From contig NZ_JBLFER010000004.1 of assembly GCF_047345145.1 (NCBI RefSeq), positions 321,938-385,937 on the forward strand: a stretch of DNA of 64,000 nt, read 5' to 3'. A model generated the notes under the pieces. The model searched no databases. It saw only the letters and a list, made by a program, of their open reading frames with translations, and was not told where the DNA came from. Positions 1 to 8,303 of this stretch are shown one piece after another (position 1 is the stretch's first letter; every line of letters begins with the position of its first letter). This DNA is from Maribacter_C sp047345145. Lineage in GTDB: Bacteria > Bacteroidota > Bacteroidia > Flavobacteriales > Flavobacteriaceae. Position numbers and translations under genes: made by a program.

Positions 1-758
1 GGCAAGCACCCAATGTAGCGCGAATGAAGATGTTAGGCGCTGAAGTGCGACCAGCTTTATCTGGAAGTAGAACCCTAAAAGATGCCACCAACGAAGCGAT
101 TCGTGATTGGATAAATAATCCAGTAGATACGCATTACATTATTGGTTCCGCAATTGGGCCACACCCCTACCCGGATATGGTGACTCGTTTTCAATCAGTT
201 ATTTCCGAAGAAATCAAATGGCAATTGAAAGAAAAAGAAGGGCGTGAGAATCCTGATTATGTGGTTGCCTGTATAGGTGGAGGAAGTAACGCCGCAGGAA
301 CGTATTATCATTTCTTAGATGAAGAAGAAGTGGGCATTATTGCCGTTGAAGCCGCTGGAAAAGGAGTAGACACGGGCGAAAGCGCAGCAACTTCTGCTTT
401 GGGAAAAGTTGGAATTATTCACGGTTGCAAAACCATGTTAATGCAAACTAAAGACGGACAAATTACAGAACCCTATTCTATCTCCGCAGGATTGGATTAT
501 CCCGGTGTGGGGCCAATGCACTCGCACTTACATAAATCTGGAAGAGCGGAATTCTATTCCGCCACTGATGACGAAGCCATGACTGCAGGGCTAGAACTTT
601 CGCAATTGGAAGGAATCATTCCAGCCATAGAAACCGGACATGCATTTGCCATATTTGACCATAAGAAATTCAAAGCAGATGATGTCGTGGTGATTAGTTT
701 GTCTGGACGTGGGGATAAGGATTTACAAACCTATATTGATTATTTTGGGTTAAAATAA
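1..758 (+). CDS. trpB: Tryptophan synthase beta subunit, 3' part (cut by window edge)
   Basis: This PLP enzyme condenses indole with serine in the last step of tryptophan synthesis and works as an alpha2-beta2 complex with TrpA. The reading frame is open from the first in-frame codon (position 3), which encodes QAPNVARMKMLGAEV, so the gene begins before the window and the ATG at 24 is internal. Visible family features are the glycine-rich phosphate-binding loop CIGGGSNAAG and the C-terminal LSGRGDKD segment. The PLP lysine lies upstream, outside the window. The stop at 756-758 is only 2 nt before an inverted-repeat end; trpA follows after the inserted GIY-YIG gene. Confidence 0.97.
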   Translation, partial: QAPNVARMKMLGAEVRPALSGSRTLKDATNEAIRDWINNPVDTHYIIGSAIGPHPYPDMVTRFQSVISEEIKWQLKEKEGRENPDYVVACIGGGSNAAGTYYHFLDEEEVGIIAVEAAGKGVDTGESAATSALGKVGIIHGCKTMLMQTKDGQITEPYSISAGLDYPGVGPMHSHLHKSGRAEFYSATDDEAMTAGLELSQLEGIIPAIETGHAFAIFDHKKFKADDVVVISLSGRGDKDLQTYIDYFGLK

Positions 759-760
759 TT

Positions 761-776
761 TGTCATTCCCGCGAAG
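761..776. repeat. Left arm of 16-nt inverted repeat flanking GIY-YIG gene
   Basis: TGTCATTCCCGCGAAG at 761-776 is the exact reverse complement of 1120-1135. It begins 2 nt after the trpB stop. CATTC (764-768) and GAATG (783-787) can also pair locally, so this end can form an imperfect hairpin. The arms bracket a single GIY-YIG gene, which suggests cassette ends. Confidence 0.85.
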
Positions 777-795
777 CAAGTAGAATGCTTATGAA

Positions 796-1086
796 ATGAA
801 ACAGTATTACATCTACATAGTAACCAACAAAAACCATACGGTGTTGTATGTAGGAATGACAAATAATCTGAAATTAAGACTAGAACAACATCAATCAAAA
901 AATAATAAAGGGTTCACAAAAAAGTATAGTACCTACAAACTAGTCTATTTTGAAAAAACTCAATATGTGAATAACGCTATTAAAAGAGAAAAACTAATAA
1001 AAGGTTGGAGGCGACAATGGAAAGAGAACCTAATAAACGATATGAATCCAGATTGGGAAGACCTTTCTTGGATGTTAGGAGATTAA
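796..1086 (+). CDS. GIY-YIG nuclease family protein (small, cassette-borne)
   Basis: A 96-residue single-domain GIY-YIG protein. The YIY tripeptide (residues 6-8) and LYVGMTNNL (about 17-25) correspond to the GIY and YIG motifs, followed by the conserved Arg in LKLRLEQH, a KREKLIKGW segment and a C-terminal NPDWEDLS. This matches the short stand-alone GIY-YIG proteins common in Flavobacteria, whose cellular function is not established. The ATG at 796 overlaps nothing and follows the left repeat by 19 nt. The gene sits between trpB and trpA, inside a 16-nt inverted repeat, and has no obvious link to tryptophan synthesis. I infer a mobile or formerly mobile cassette; a DNA repair role remains possible. 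Confidence 0.88.
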   Translation: MKQYYIYIVTNKNHTVLYVGMTNNLKLRLEQHQSKNNKGFTKKYSTYKLVYFEKTQYVNNAIKREKLIKGWRRQWKENLINDMNPDWEDLSWMLGD

Positions 1087-1110
1087 AAAACATTTAGAAT
1101 ATATTAAACA

Positions 1111-1135
1111 GATTCCCGCCTTCGCGGGAATGACA
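1111..1135. repeat. Right arm of inverted repeat with perfect hairpin, just before trpA
   Basis: Positions 1120-1135 are the reverse complement of 761-776. In addition ATTCCCGC (1112-1119) pairs perfectly with GCGGGAAT (1124-1131) around a CTTC loop. The element ends 7 nt before the trpA ATG, so it occupies the usual ribosome-binding region. This right end is the intact palindromic form; the left end is degenerate. Confidence 0.85.
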
Positions 1136-1142
1136 AGGCATT

Positions 1143-1907
1143 ATGAACAGAATAAACCAAAAATTGCAAGAGGATAAAAAACTCCTCTCCATATACTTCA
1201 CCGCTGGATATCCAGCCTTAAATGATACCGTTCAAATCATTCAAGACCTAGAAAAAAATGGAGTCGATATGATTGAAATCGGTTTGCCCTTTAGTGACCC
1301 CTTGGCTGACGGACCAACCATTCAAGATAGCTCTACTGCCGCATTGAAAAATGGAATGACCACTGAAAAGCTTTTTGAACAATTAAAAGACATTCGAAAA
1401 ACAGTTTCTATCCCGTTAATTGTCATGGGATATTTCAATCCGATGCTGCAATATGGAGTTGAGGATTTCTGTAAAAAATGTCATGAAATTGGCATCGATG
1501 GAATTATCATGCCTGATTTACCTTTAGATGTCTATCAAGTAGAGTATGAAGCCATTTTCAAAAAATACGGACTTATCAATGTGTTCTTGATTACGCCACA
1601 GACTAGTGATGAACGCATTCACCAAATCGATGCTGCCTCGGACGGATTTATCTATATGGTAAGCTCTGCAAGCGTTACAGGTTCTAAATCTGGATTTGGA
1701 GATACACAAACGGAGTACTTCGAACGTATCGCCAACATGAATTTAAAAAAAACACAAATCGTCGGTTTCGGAATTAAAGATGCTGAAACCTTCCAAGCAG
1801 CTACAAAAAATGCAAAAGGAGCTATTATTGGTTCTGCTTTTATTAAGCATTTGACTGCTAAGGGAGTAGCAGGGATTAGCAGCTTTGTAAAGAGTATCAA
1901 AAGTTAA
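1143..1907 (+). CDS. trpA: Tryptophan synthase alpha subunit
   Basis: It cleaves indole-3-glycerol phosphate to indole and glyceraldehyde-3-phosphate and passes indole to TrpB. The 254-residue TIM-barrel protein has the usual family length. The catalytic acids are visible: Glu45 in MIEIGLPFSDP and Asp56 in LADGP, equivalent to Glu49 and Asp60 of the Salmonella enzyme. The phosphate-binding GFGIKD segment is also present. The ATG lies 7 nt after the palindromic right end of the GIY-YIG cassette, so in this strain the translation signals for trpA were probably supplied or altered by that repeat. Confidence 0.97.
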   Translation: MNRINQKLQEDKKLLSIYFTAGYPALNDTVQIIQDLEKNGVDMIEIGLPFSDPLADGPTIQDSSTAALKNGMTTEKLFEQLKDIRKTVSIPLIVMGYFNPMLQYGVEDFCKKCHEIGIDGIIMPDLPLDVYQVEYEAIFKKYGLINVFLITPQTSDERIHQIDAASDGFIYMVSSASVTGSKSGFGDTQTEYFERIANMNLKKTQIVGFGIKDAETFQAATKNAKGAIIGSAFIKHLTAKGVAGISSFVKSIKS

Positions 1908-1985
1908 TACTTATATAATTTTATCACTAAAAAGAAGGGATTTATAGGTTTGAGCTGTTCTATCTATAATTCTTAAAAATTGACA

Positions 1986-2498
1986 ATGAAAAAAAATTCT
2001 CTGTTTATTTTACTCGTTCTTTTATCAGTAGACACGTTCTCTCAAAATAATTCGGTTGTTGAAGCTCCAAAAAATGTAATTCATGGTTCCCTGGGAACTG
2101 CAATTGCTCTAAATTCAGGTCATATTTCCTATGACCGACTTTTAAAACAATCGGAAAATGGATTTTTCAAATCGTATTACTTGACCGCCAAAGCAGGTGG
2201 GAATTTTGGAATTGATTTTAGTGGCTCGAACGGGGCAACTGGTAATCTTTTCGGCGTTGGCGTAACAGCACTTACAGGACAAGGTAAAAATCACTTTGAA
2301 GTTGGTTTGGGCCTAGGCTATTTTATGGATACCAAAAATATAGTTAGTGCTTCTAACCCTTTCGGTTCTTCCGATGAGAGTACATTCTACCCATCTGTAT
2401 CAATTGGATATCGAAAGCAAACAGAAAAAGGCTTTGTATTTAGAACCGGTGTTGGGATCGCCGAATGGGCCTACTTTGGATTTGGGTATAGTTTTTAA
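1986..2498 (+). CDS. Hypothetical secreted / outer-membrane protein
   Basis: About 170 residues with a clear Sec signal (MKKNSLFILLVLLSVDTFSQ) and then alternating Gly/aromatic strands such as VGLGLGYF and SIGYRKQ, ending in FGFGYSF. A terminal Phe and this strand pattern suggest a small outer-membrane beta-barrel, but I do not recognise the family. ATG 1986 is preferred over the in-frame TTG at 1980 because it starts directly with the signal peptide. It stands alone, downstream of trpA and with a long non-coding stretch after it. Confidence 0.75.
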   Translation: MKKNSLFILLVLLSVDTFSQNNSVVEAPKNVIHGSLGTAIALNSGHISYDRLLKQSENGFFKSYYLTAKAGGNFGIDFSGSNGATGNLFGVGVTALTGQGKNHFEVGLGLGYFMDTKNIVSASNPFGSSDESTFYPSVSIGYRKQTEKGFVFRTGVGIAEWAYFGFGYSF

Positions 2499-2863
2499 TT
2501 GAATTCTTTCCAAAAAACAAAAAAGGCTTTAAATGACTTTTTTTGATAACAAACTCTTCAAATATATGATCTAAATTTATTGACTTTAAGACTCTGTAGG
2601 AATATTCATTATCAGAGACTTAGCTTCCGCCATACATCTATTAATAAAGCTACTTACCGAAAATTTCCACTTATTTAGAGGCTTACAACAAAGGTTTGAC
2701 GATATTGCTGTATAAATTGACCATTAAATCAAATAGTATAAGAAAATAATACCCTTTCCTAGCTTTACCAGCTTTACATTCTAAAAACAGAATTTGACAT
2801 TTAGTCAAAACCCCAAGTCTGCTTTTGTAATTCAACCTTGCTTATCATTAATACCAAACCAAA
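2499..2863. other. Gene-free AT-rich intergenic region
   Basis: 365 nt without a plausible gene. An A-rich/T-rich hairpin (2519-2525 with 2537-2543, followed by T) could end the upstream transcript. TTTG at 2793-2796 and a degraded -7 box (TGCTTTTG, 2820-2827), 23 nt apart, could be a weak flavobacterial promoter for the large T9SS protein. Nothing else is recognisable. Confidence 0.4.
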
Positions 2864-5800
2864 ATGATAAACAAGCAGTACCTTGTTGCCCTTTTTCTAG
2901 CGATTACAACTATAGGGGTTCTATATTTTAATACAACTCAAAATTCGCCAAGCTCTGATTACCAACTTTTAGCAGTATCAGATCATGAAAAATTAGCTTC
3001 TGGAGCATTTTTAATCAATGATACTGATCATAAATTAAATAAGATTGGAACCTTCGACGCCAATGCTAATGTTCCAAAAAAGAATCGAAGCTCAGCAAGA
3101 AATATTTTTATGCCGGCTATAGATGCAGTAACTATTGCAAAATTTTTAAATGGAAATTTACCGACTACTACACCAAACGGTAATAACAATGTTCCCTCTT
3201 TATTGTCGCAAACCGGGGCTTTCTCAAACCTCGGTTCTTTAACTCCAAGTCCAGGTCTTATTCCATATGACATGATCGAACCATTTTGGTCTGATGGTGC
3301 CACAAAAAAGCGATGGATGGTCATACCAAATGATGGTACTCATAATACGCCTGACGAGCAAATTACTTTAACCGATGAAGCTTGGGATTTTCCAAGAGGA
3401 ACTGTTCTTATTAAACATTTTGAATTCCCAGGTAAACGTCTTGAAACACGCTTTGAAGTAAAAGGTGATGACGATGTTTACTACTATCTTACTTATAAAT
3501 GGAACGCTGAACAGACGGACGCGACTCTTCTAAACGATTCTGTTGATGAAGATGTTGTTGTCAATGGAGTAACCCAGTCTTGGCACTATCCTAGTAGAAA
3601 TGAATGTGCCTCTTGTCACTTTCCTCAAAATGGAAGTGTTCTCGGTCCGAAAACTAGAAACCTAAATAAATCAATAGTTTATCCTAGTTCTGGCATCGAA
3701 ATGAATCAACTGGTAAACCTTAGTGAGCTGGGCATTCTTACCCAAAACATAACCAATAGTAATGTTAGCAACTATCCGGCTGTAGCGGCAAAAAATGATT
3801 TAACGGCATCCATTGAAGATAGGGCCCGAACGTATCTTGATGTGAATTGTGCAAGTTGTCATAATCCGCAAGTGAGCAATATTGCTATGTTTGATGCGCG
3901 CTATTCTACTCCTATAGAAAACCAAAATATTATTTATGGAGATGTTATTTATGACGAAGGCTTGAATAATCCTAAGGTTATTATTCCACAGGATGTTTCA
4001 AATTCTATGGGACATTTTAGGATGAATTCTACCCAGACAGGAATTGAAATGCCTCCGATTTCCAAAGATGTAGTAGATGCAGAGGGTGTTCAATTAATAG
4101 CGGATTGGATAAATAGCCTTACTCCGGCAACAACATCACCCCCATTAGCAGCCTTTTCAGCTTCAATCGATAATGGACCTGCGCCATTAATTGTCAATTT
4201 TGATGCCTCTGCCTCAACTGATGCTGACGGAGATACCTTAACCTATTCTTGGAACTTCGGTGACAATTCAACTGCTCAAGGAGAAACAGCAAGTCATGTG
4301 TATACGAATCCAGGTTCGTATACAGCAACCTTAACTGTTAATGACGGACAATTCTCAGATCAAGAAATTACAACCATTATTGTAAACAATAGTAGCCCAG
4401 GAACCAATACAGTTGCTTTTACCGATGGCACTGATCTTTTAGCCCAAAATAACTACAGCGGTTTGCCCATGGGGGTAATTGATATGAACGGAGATGGAAA
4501 AGACGATATCGTTCAATTTAACTCCGCAAAAAATCTTCGTATTCAATATCAAAATGACCCAGACCAACAGTTTACCAGTTATAATCATGGTCAAGTTAGC
4601 TCTAACAATCAATGGGGTACGGCCATCGCAGATTATGACCAAAATGGATATAATGATATCATGTCAGGTGGTGCTTATGACAATTTGAAAATCATAAGTA
4701 ATAACAACGGAACTAATTCGTACTCGCAATCAATTCTTCCTTACTCAAATATTTTTTTACAGGGTGCCAATTTTGCAGATATCAATAATGACGGTTGGGC
4801 CGACATTTTTGCTTGCCATGATGATGGCCAATCAAGGGCCTATCAAAATAATCAAAATGGCTCCTTTTCATTCAATGCAGGCCTAATTGGAACTGCAACA
4901 ACTCCATCTAGTGATAATTCAGGAAATTACGCCAGTATGTGGATGGATTATGATAACGATGGTGATCTTGACCTTTACATCTCTAAGTGTCGTGGCGGAG
5001 TAACTAGTAGCTCTGATCCTCGTCGAATAAATATGTTGTGGCAGAATGATGGTGATAATAATTTTACTGAAGTAGCAGAGCAAGCCAACTTAAAAATTGG
5101 AGATCAAACCTGGCTCTCTGATTTTGGGGATATTGATAACGATGGTGACCTAGATGCTATCATAATTAATCACGGTACAGGACCTAATTTAATGCGAAAT
5201 AATGGTAATGGAACCTTTACTGAAGTTACTTCAGGTAGTGGACTTTTGCCTACCCTCCAACCACAAGATTTTTATGGTATACAAGGATTCTTCAAGGACT
5301 TTAATAATGACGGATATATCGATTTAATGGTTTCTGGAGACAATCATTACATCTTTTATAATAATGGTGATGGCACATTTCAGAATGCGTCAAATCCGTT
5401 TAACTCGAATCAGATTCAATCGTTTTCCGTTGGTGATATTAATCATGATGGTTTCTTAGATATTTATGCAGGATATGCGAACGGATTAAATTCGCCTAGT
5501 TCTACTAGAGATCGTATTTGGTTAAACGAAGGAAATTCAAATAACTACTTGAACATTCAATTAAAGGGAACGCAAAGCAATATAAATGGTATTGGTGCTA
5601 GAGTAGAAGTTTATGGCGCTTGGGGAATACAAATAAGAGATGTTCGTTCAGGGGAGGGTTATGGTCTTGTCAATTCATTTACACAGCACTTCGGTATTGG
5701 AGTAAACACACAAATTGATAAAATCATAGTTCGTTGGCCTTCGGGAATTGTTGATGAAATTCTGAACCCCTCAGCAAATCAATTCTTGGTTATCATAGAA

Positions 5801-8167
5801 AATGTATCGATTCCTGTAACAAACGTGAGTGTTTCTCCTAATTCAGCAACTATAATTGAAGAAGATACTCAACAACTTATTGCAACAATAACTCCCAGCA
5901 ATGCAACTGACGATTCAGTAACCTGGTCATCTAGTGATGATTCAATTGCAGCTGTAGATACAAATGGATTGGTAACAGCTGTTACAGAGGGCACAGCCAC
6001 TATAACAGTAACTACGACTGATGGTAATTTCACGGCTACTTCGCTTATTTCCGTAAATGCGCTTCCTGTTCCTGTAACAGGGGTGAATGTGAATCCTAAT
6101 TCGGCAACGCTGATTGAAGGCAACTCTGAGCAGCTTACTGCTGTGGTCAGTCCTACCAATGCAGATGATGCTTCGGTAACTTGGTCTTCTAGTGATACTT
6201 CTATTGCTACCGTAACTACAGGTGGTTTAGTAACAGGAATTTCTCAAGGAACAGCCACAATTACTGCGAGCACTGCGGATGGAAACTTTACAGCAACCTC
6301 GCTTATTACCGTGGAGGCAAGTACAATTTCAGTTGCGGGAATAAATATTGACCCTACTACGGCAGATTTAACTGTTGGAGATAATCAACAATTAACTTTT
6401 GTAGTATCACCCTCTGATGCCACTGACCTATCAGTAACCTGGTCATCAAGTGATGCTACTATTGCAACAGTTAATTCTAGTGGGTTGGTAACCGGTATTG
6501 CTTCAGGTACAGCTACAATAACAGTGACTACCAATGATGGTAATTTCGCTTCTACCGCTACTATTGAAGTCATTCCGGACAATACTAGTACATGCACAGC
6601 AAGTGGAACAATTCTAATGCAGCGCTATGATGACATATCAGGCATTGAAGTGTCTAACTTAACAAGTGCAGCCAATTACCCTGGCAATCCTTCTTTTACT
6701 TCAGAGCTTTCTAGTTTTGAGATTCAAAGAAACCAAGGTGATAACTACGGAGTTCGAGTCAGTGGTTATTTGTGTGCTCCTGAGACAGGCACCTACTATT
6801 TCTTTGTGGCTGGTAATAATGGTTCAGAGCTTAGCCTTAGTACAAGCTCAGATGCCGCAGCAAAGGTTCGAATTGCTTACCATAGTAATTGGGCAGGTAA
6901 TAGAGAATGGGACAAGTTCACAACACAGAAATCTCAAGGTATTTCTCTAACCCAAGGTGATAGTTATTATGTAGAGGCCCTGATGAAAGAAGGTACTTTT
7001 GGTGATAATCTAGCGATAGGTTGGCGCAGACCTAGTGATGGAGATGGTGCTTTGGCTAGTCAGGTTATACCAGGAAATGTATTATCACCCTTCATACCCG
7101 ACATGGTTGCAGTGAGTGGCGTTTCTTTATCGCCAACTACACTAACTCTTAGTGAGAGCCAAACGGTTATGCTTAATCCTACCATAGCTCCCTCTGGAGC
7201 TAGCGATCAATCTGTAAGTTGGTCTTCTAGTGATGCTGCTATTGCAAGTGTTGATACAAACGGATTGGTAACAGGCATCTCTGAAGGTACAGCTACCATA
7301 ACGGTAACTACCAATGATGGTGGTTTTACTTCTCAGGCTACCATTGAGGTAACTTCAACGGTTCCTAACACCTGCACGGCTAGTGGTAGTATTTTGATGG
7401 AGCGTTATGATGATATATCAGGAATTGCGATTTCGGATTTAACAAGCGCTGCTAATTATCCAGAGAATCCATCATCGACTTCAGAATTGTCTCTTTTTGA
7501 GATTCCCAAGAATATGGGTAACAACTATGGGGTAAGAGTTAGCGGTTATTTGTGTGCTCCTGAAACAGGCGTCTACTACTTCTGGGTGGCAGGTAACAAT
7601 CATTCTGAGATTAGCTTAAGTACTAGCTCAAATGCAGCAGACAAGGTTCGAATAGCCAGTCATGAGGCTTATGCAAGTAATAGGCAATGGGATAAGTTCC
7701 CCTCACAGAAATCAGAAGGTATTGTTCTAACCCAAGGAGATACCTATTACATAGAAGCACTAATGAAAGAAGGTACTTTTGGTGATAATCTAGCGGTAGC
7801 ATGGCGTAGACCAAGTGATGGAAATGGTTCATTACCTACTGAAGTTATTCCGGGAATTGTTTTATCGCCTTTACTGGCAAATACTGCACCAAGTTTAGGA
7901 TCTTTTGTTGAGCCTGATTTACAATTGATTTTGAGCCCCGTACCAACTAGAAACATTTTGAACATTCAATGCTCCTTCAACAATGAATCTGAAAGTCTTA
8001 TTCAGTTGAGCATTTTTGATCATGTCGGTAGACAAGTAATTGGCAAGGTGATTAATCCGGATACTTTCAACGAGCAAATTAATGTTTCACAACTACCTTC
8101 TGGCGTATATCTATTGCAATTGATAAAAGATGAAGAGGTATTAACGAAAAAGTTTAGTAAAAGATAA
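2864..8167 (+). CDS. Giant T9SS cargo: diheme cytochrome / PKD / FG-GAP-UnbV / Big2 / PA14 fusion
   Basis: 1767 residues, predicted to be exported. The order is: N-terminal signal or anchor (about 1-25); a cytochrome module with two CxxCH heme sites, Cys248-His252 and Cys329-His333, both CASCH, resembling the SO2930-type diheme family; a PKD domain (about 426-509); FG-GAP/VCBS repeats with many D-x-N/D-x-D-G calcium loops (about 516-889); an ASPIC/UnbV domain (about 893-976); three Big2 Ig-like domains (about 983-1238); PA14 (about 1243-1411); Big2 (about 1413-1501); PA14 (about 1503-1671); and a type A T9SS sorting domain (about 1683-1767) ending in KKFSKR. PA14 and PKD suggest carbohydrate or surface binding and the hemes suggest electron transfer. 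The combined function is unknown. Confidence 0.9.
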   Translation: MINKQYLVALFLAITTIGVLYFNTTQNSPSSDYQLLAVSDHEKLASGAFLINDTDHKLNKIGTFDANANVPKKNRSSARNIFMPAIDAVTIAKFLNGNLPTTTPNGNNNVPSLLSQTGAFSNLGSLTPSPGLIPYDMIEPFWSDGATKKRWMVIPNDGTHNTPDEQITLTDEAWDFPRGTVLIKHFEFPGKRLETRFEVKGDDDVYYYLTYKWNAEQTDATLLNDSVDEDVVVNGVTQSWHYPSRNECASCHFPQNGSVLGPKTRNLNKSIVYPSSGIEMNQLVNLSELGILTQNITNSNVSNYPAVAAKNDLTASIEDRARTYLDVNCASCHNPQVSNIAMFDARYSTPIENQNIIYGDVIYDEGLNNPKVIIPQDVSNSMGHFRMNSTQTGIEMPPISKDVVDAEGVQLIADWINSLTPATTSPPLAAFSASIDNGPAPLIVNFDASASTDADGDTLTYSWNFGDNSTAQGETASHVYTNPGSYTATLTVNDGQFSDQEITTIIVNNSSPGTNTVAFTDGTDLLAQNNYSGLPMGVIDMNGDGKDDIVQFNSAKNLRIQYQNDPDQQFTSYNHGQVSSNNQWGTAIADYDQNGYNDIMSGGAYDNLKIISNNNGTNSYSQSILPYSNIFLQGANFADINNDGWADIFACHDDGQSRAYQNNQNGSFSFNAGLIGTATTPSSDNSGNYASMWMDYDNDGDLDLYISKCRGGVTSSSDPRRINMLWQNDGDNNFTEVAEQANLKIGDQTWLSDFGDIDNDGDLDAIIINHGTGPNLMRNNGNGTFTEVTSGSGLLPTLQPQDFYGIQGFFKDFNNDGYIDLMVSGDNHYIFYNNGDGTFQNASNPFNSNQIQSFSVGDINHDGFLDIYAGYANGLNSPSSTRDRIWLNEGNSNNYLNIQLKGTQSNINGIGARVEVYGAWGIQIRDVRSGEGYGLVNSFTQHFGIGVNTQIDKIIVRWPSGIVDEILNPSANQFLVIIENVSIPVTNVSVSPNSATIIEEDTQQLIATITPSNATDDSVTWSSSDDSIAAVDTNGLVTAVTEGTATITVTTTDGNFTATSLISVNALPVPVTGVNVNPNSATLIEGNSEQLTAVVSPTNADDASVTWSSSDTSIATVTTGGLVTGISQGTATITASTADGNFTATSLITVEASTISVAGINIDPTTADLTVGDNQQLTFVVSPSDATDLSVTWSSSDATIATVNSSGLVTGIASGTATITVTTNDGNFASTATIEVIPDNTSTCTASGTILMQRYDDISGIEVSNLTSAANYPGNPSFTSELSSFEIQRNQGDNYGVRVSGYLCAPETGTYYFFVAGNNGSELSLSTSSDAAAKVRIAYHSNWAGNREWDKFTTQKSQGISLTQGDSYYVEALMKEGTFGDNLAIGWRRPSDGDGALASQVIPGNVLSPFIPDMVAVSGVSLSPTTLTLSESQTVMLNPTIAPSGASDQSVSWSSSDAAIASVDTNGLVTGISEGTATITVTTNDGGFTSQATIEVTSTVPNTCTASGSILMERYDDISGIAISDLTSAANYPENPSSTSELSLFEIPKNMGNNYGVRVSGYLCAPETGVYYFWVAGNNHSEISLSTSSNAADKVRIASHEAYASNRQWDKFPSQKSEGIVLTQGDTYYIEALMKEGTFGDNLAVAWRRPSDGNGSLPTEVIPGIVLSPLLANTAPSLGSFVEPDLQLILSPVPTRNILNIQCSFNNESESLIQLSIFDHVGRQVIGKVINPDTFNEQINVSQLPSGVYLLQLIKDEEVLTKKFSKR
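6322..7880 (+). repeat. Tandem duplication of a Big2-PA14 module (period about 780 nt)
   Basis: Inside the giant T9SS gene, a Big2 plus PA14 block (about 6322-7098) is followed by a second copy (about 7100-7875). Stretches are nearly identical at DNA level; for example 6983-7015 and 7763-7795 match base for base over 33 nt, a distance of 780 nt or 260 codons. This indicates an intragenic duplication recent enough to leave identical patches, or homogenisation by gene conversion. Confidence 0.8.
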
Positions 8168-8183
8168 GATGTTGTTGCCTGAC

Positions 8184-8214
8184 ACCCACTATTGAACCAT
8201 GTGGGTTCTTTTTT
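8184..8214 (+). terminator. Intrinsic terminator after the giant T9SS gene
   Basis: ACCCAC (8184-8189) pairs with GTGGGT (8201-8206) and is followed by TCTTTTTT. It lies 16 nt after the stop at 8167. Confidence 0.65.
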
Positions 8215-8303
8215 CAAACTTTAAGAGAAGTTATTTTCAAAAAACTTTCAAGGTAATAGCTATTGACTTACTTTTAGTTCTTGAATTTTATATAGAAAAT
8301 CGA

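Noticed and set aside
24..758. Separate start of trpB at the ATG at 24
   Set aside because: The frame is open upstream and encodes conserved TrpB sequence, so this ATG is internal.
5869..6597. Minus-strand frames opposite the Big2 repeats
   Set aside because: They mirror the repeat-rich coding strand and have no recognisable protein features.
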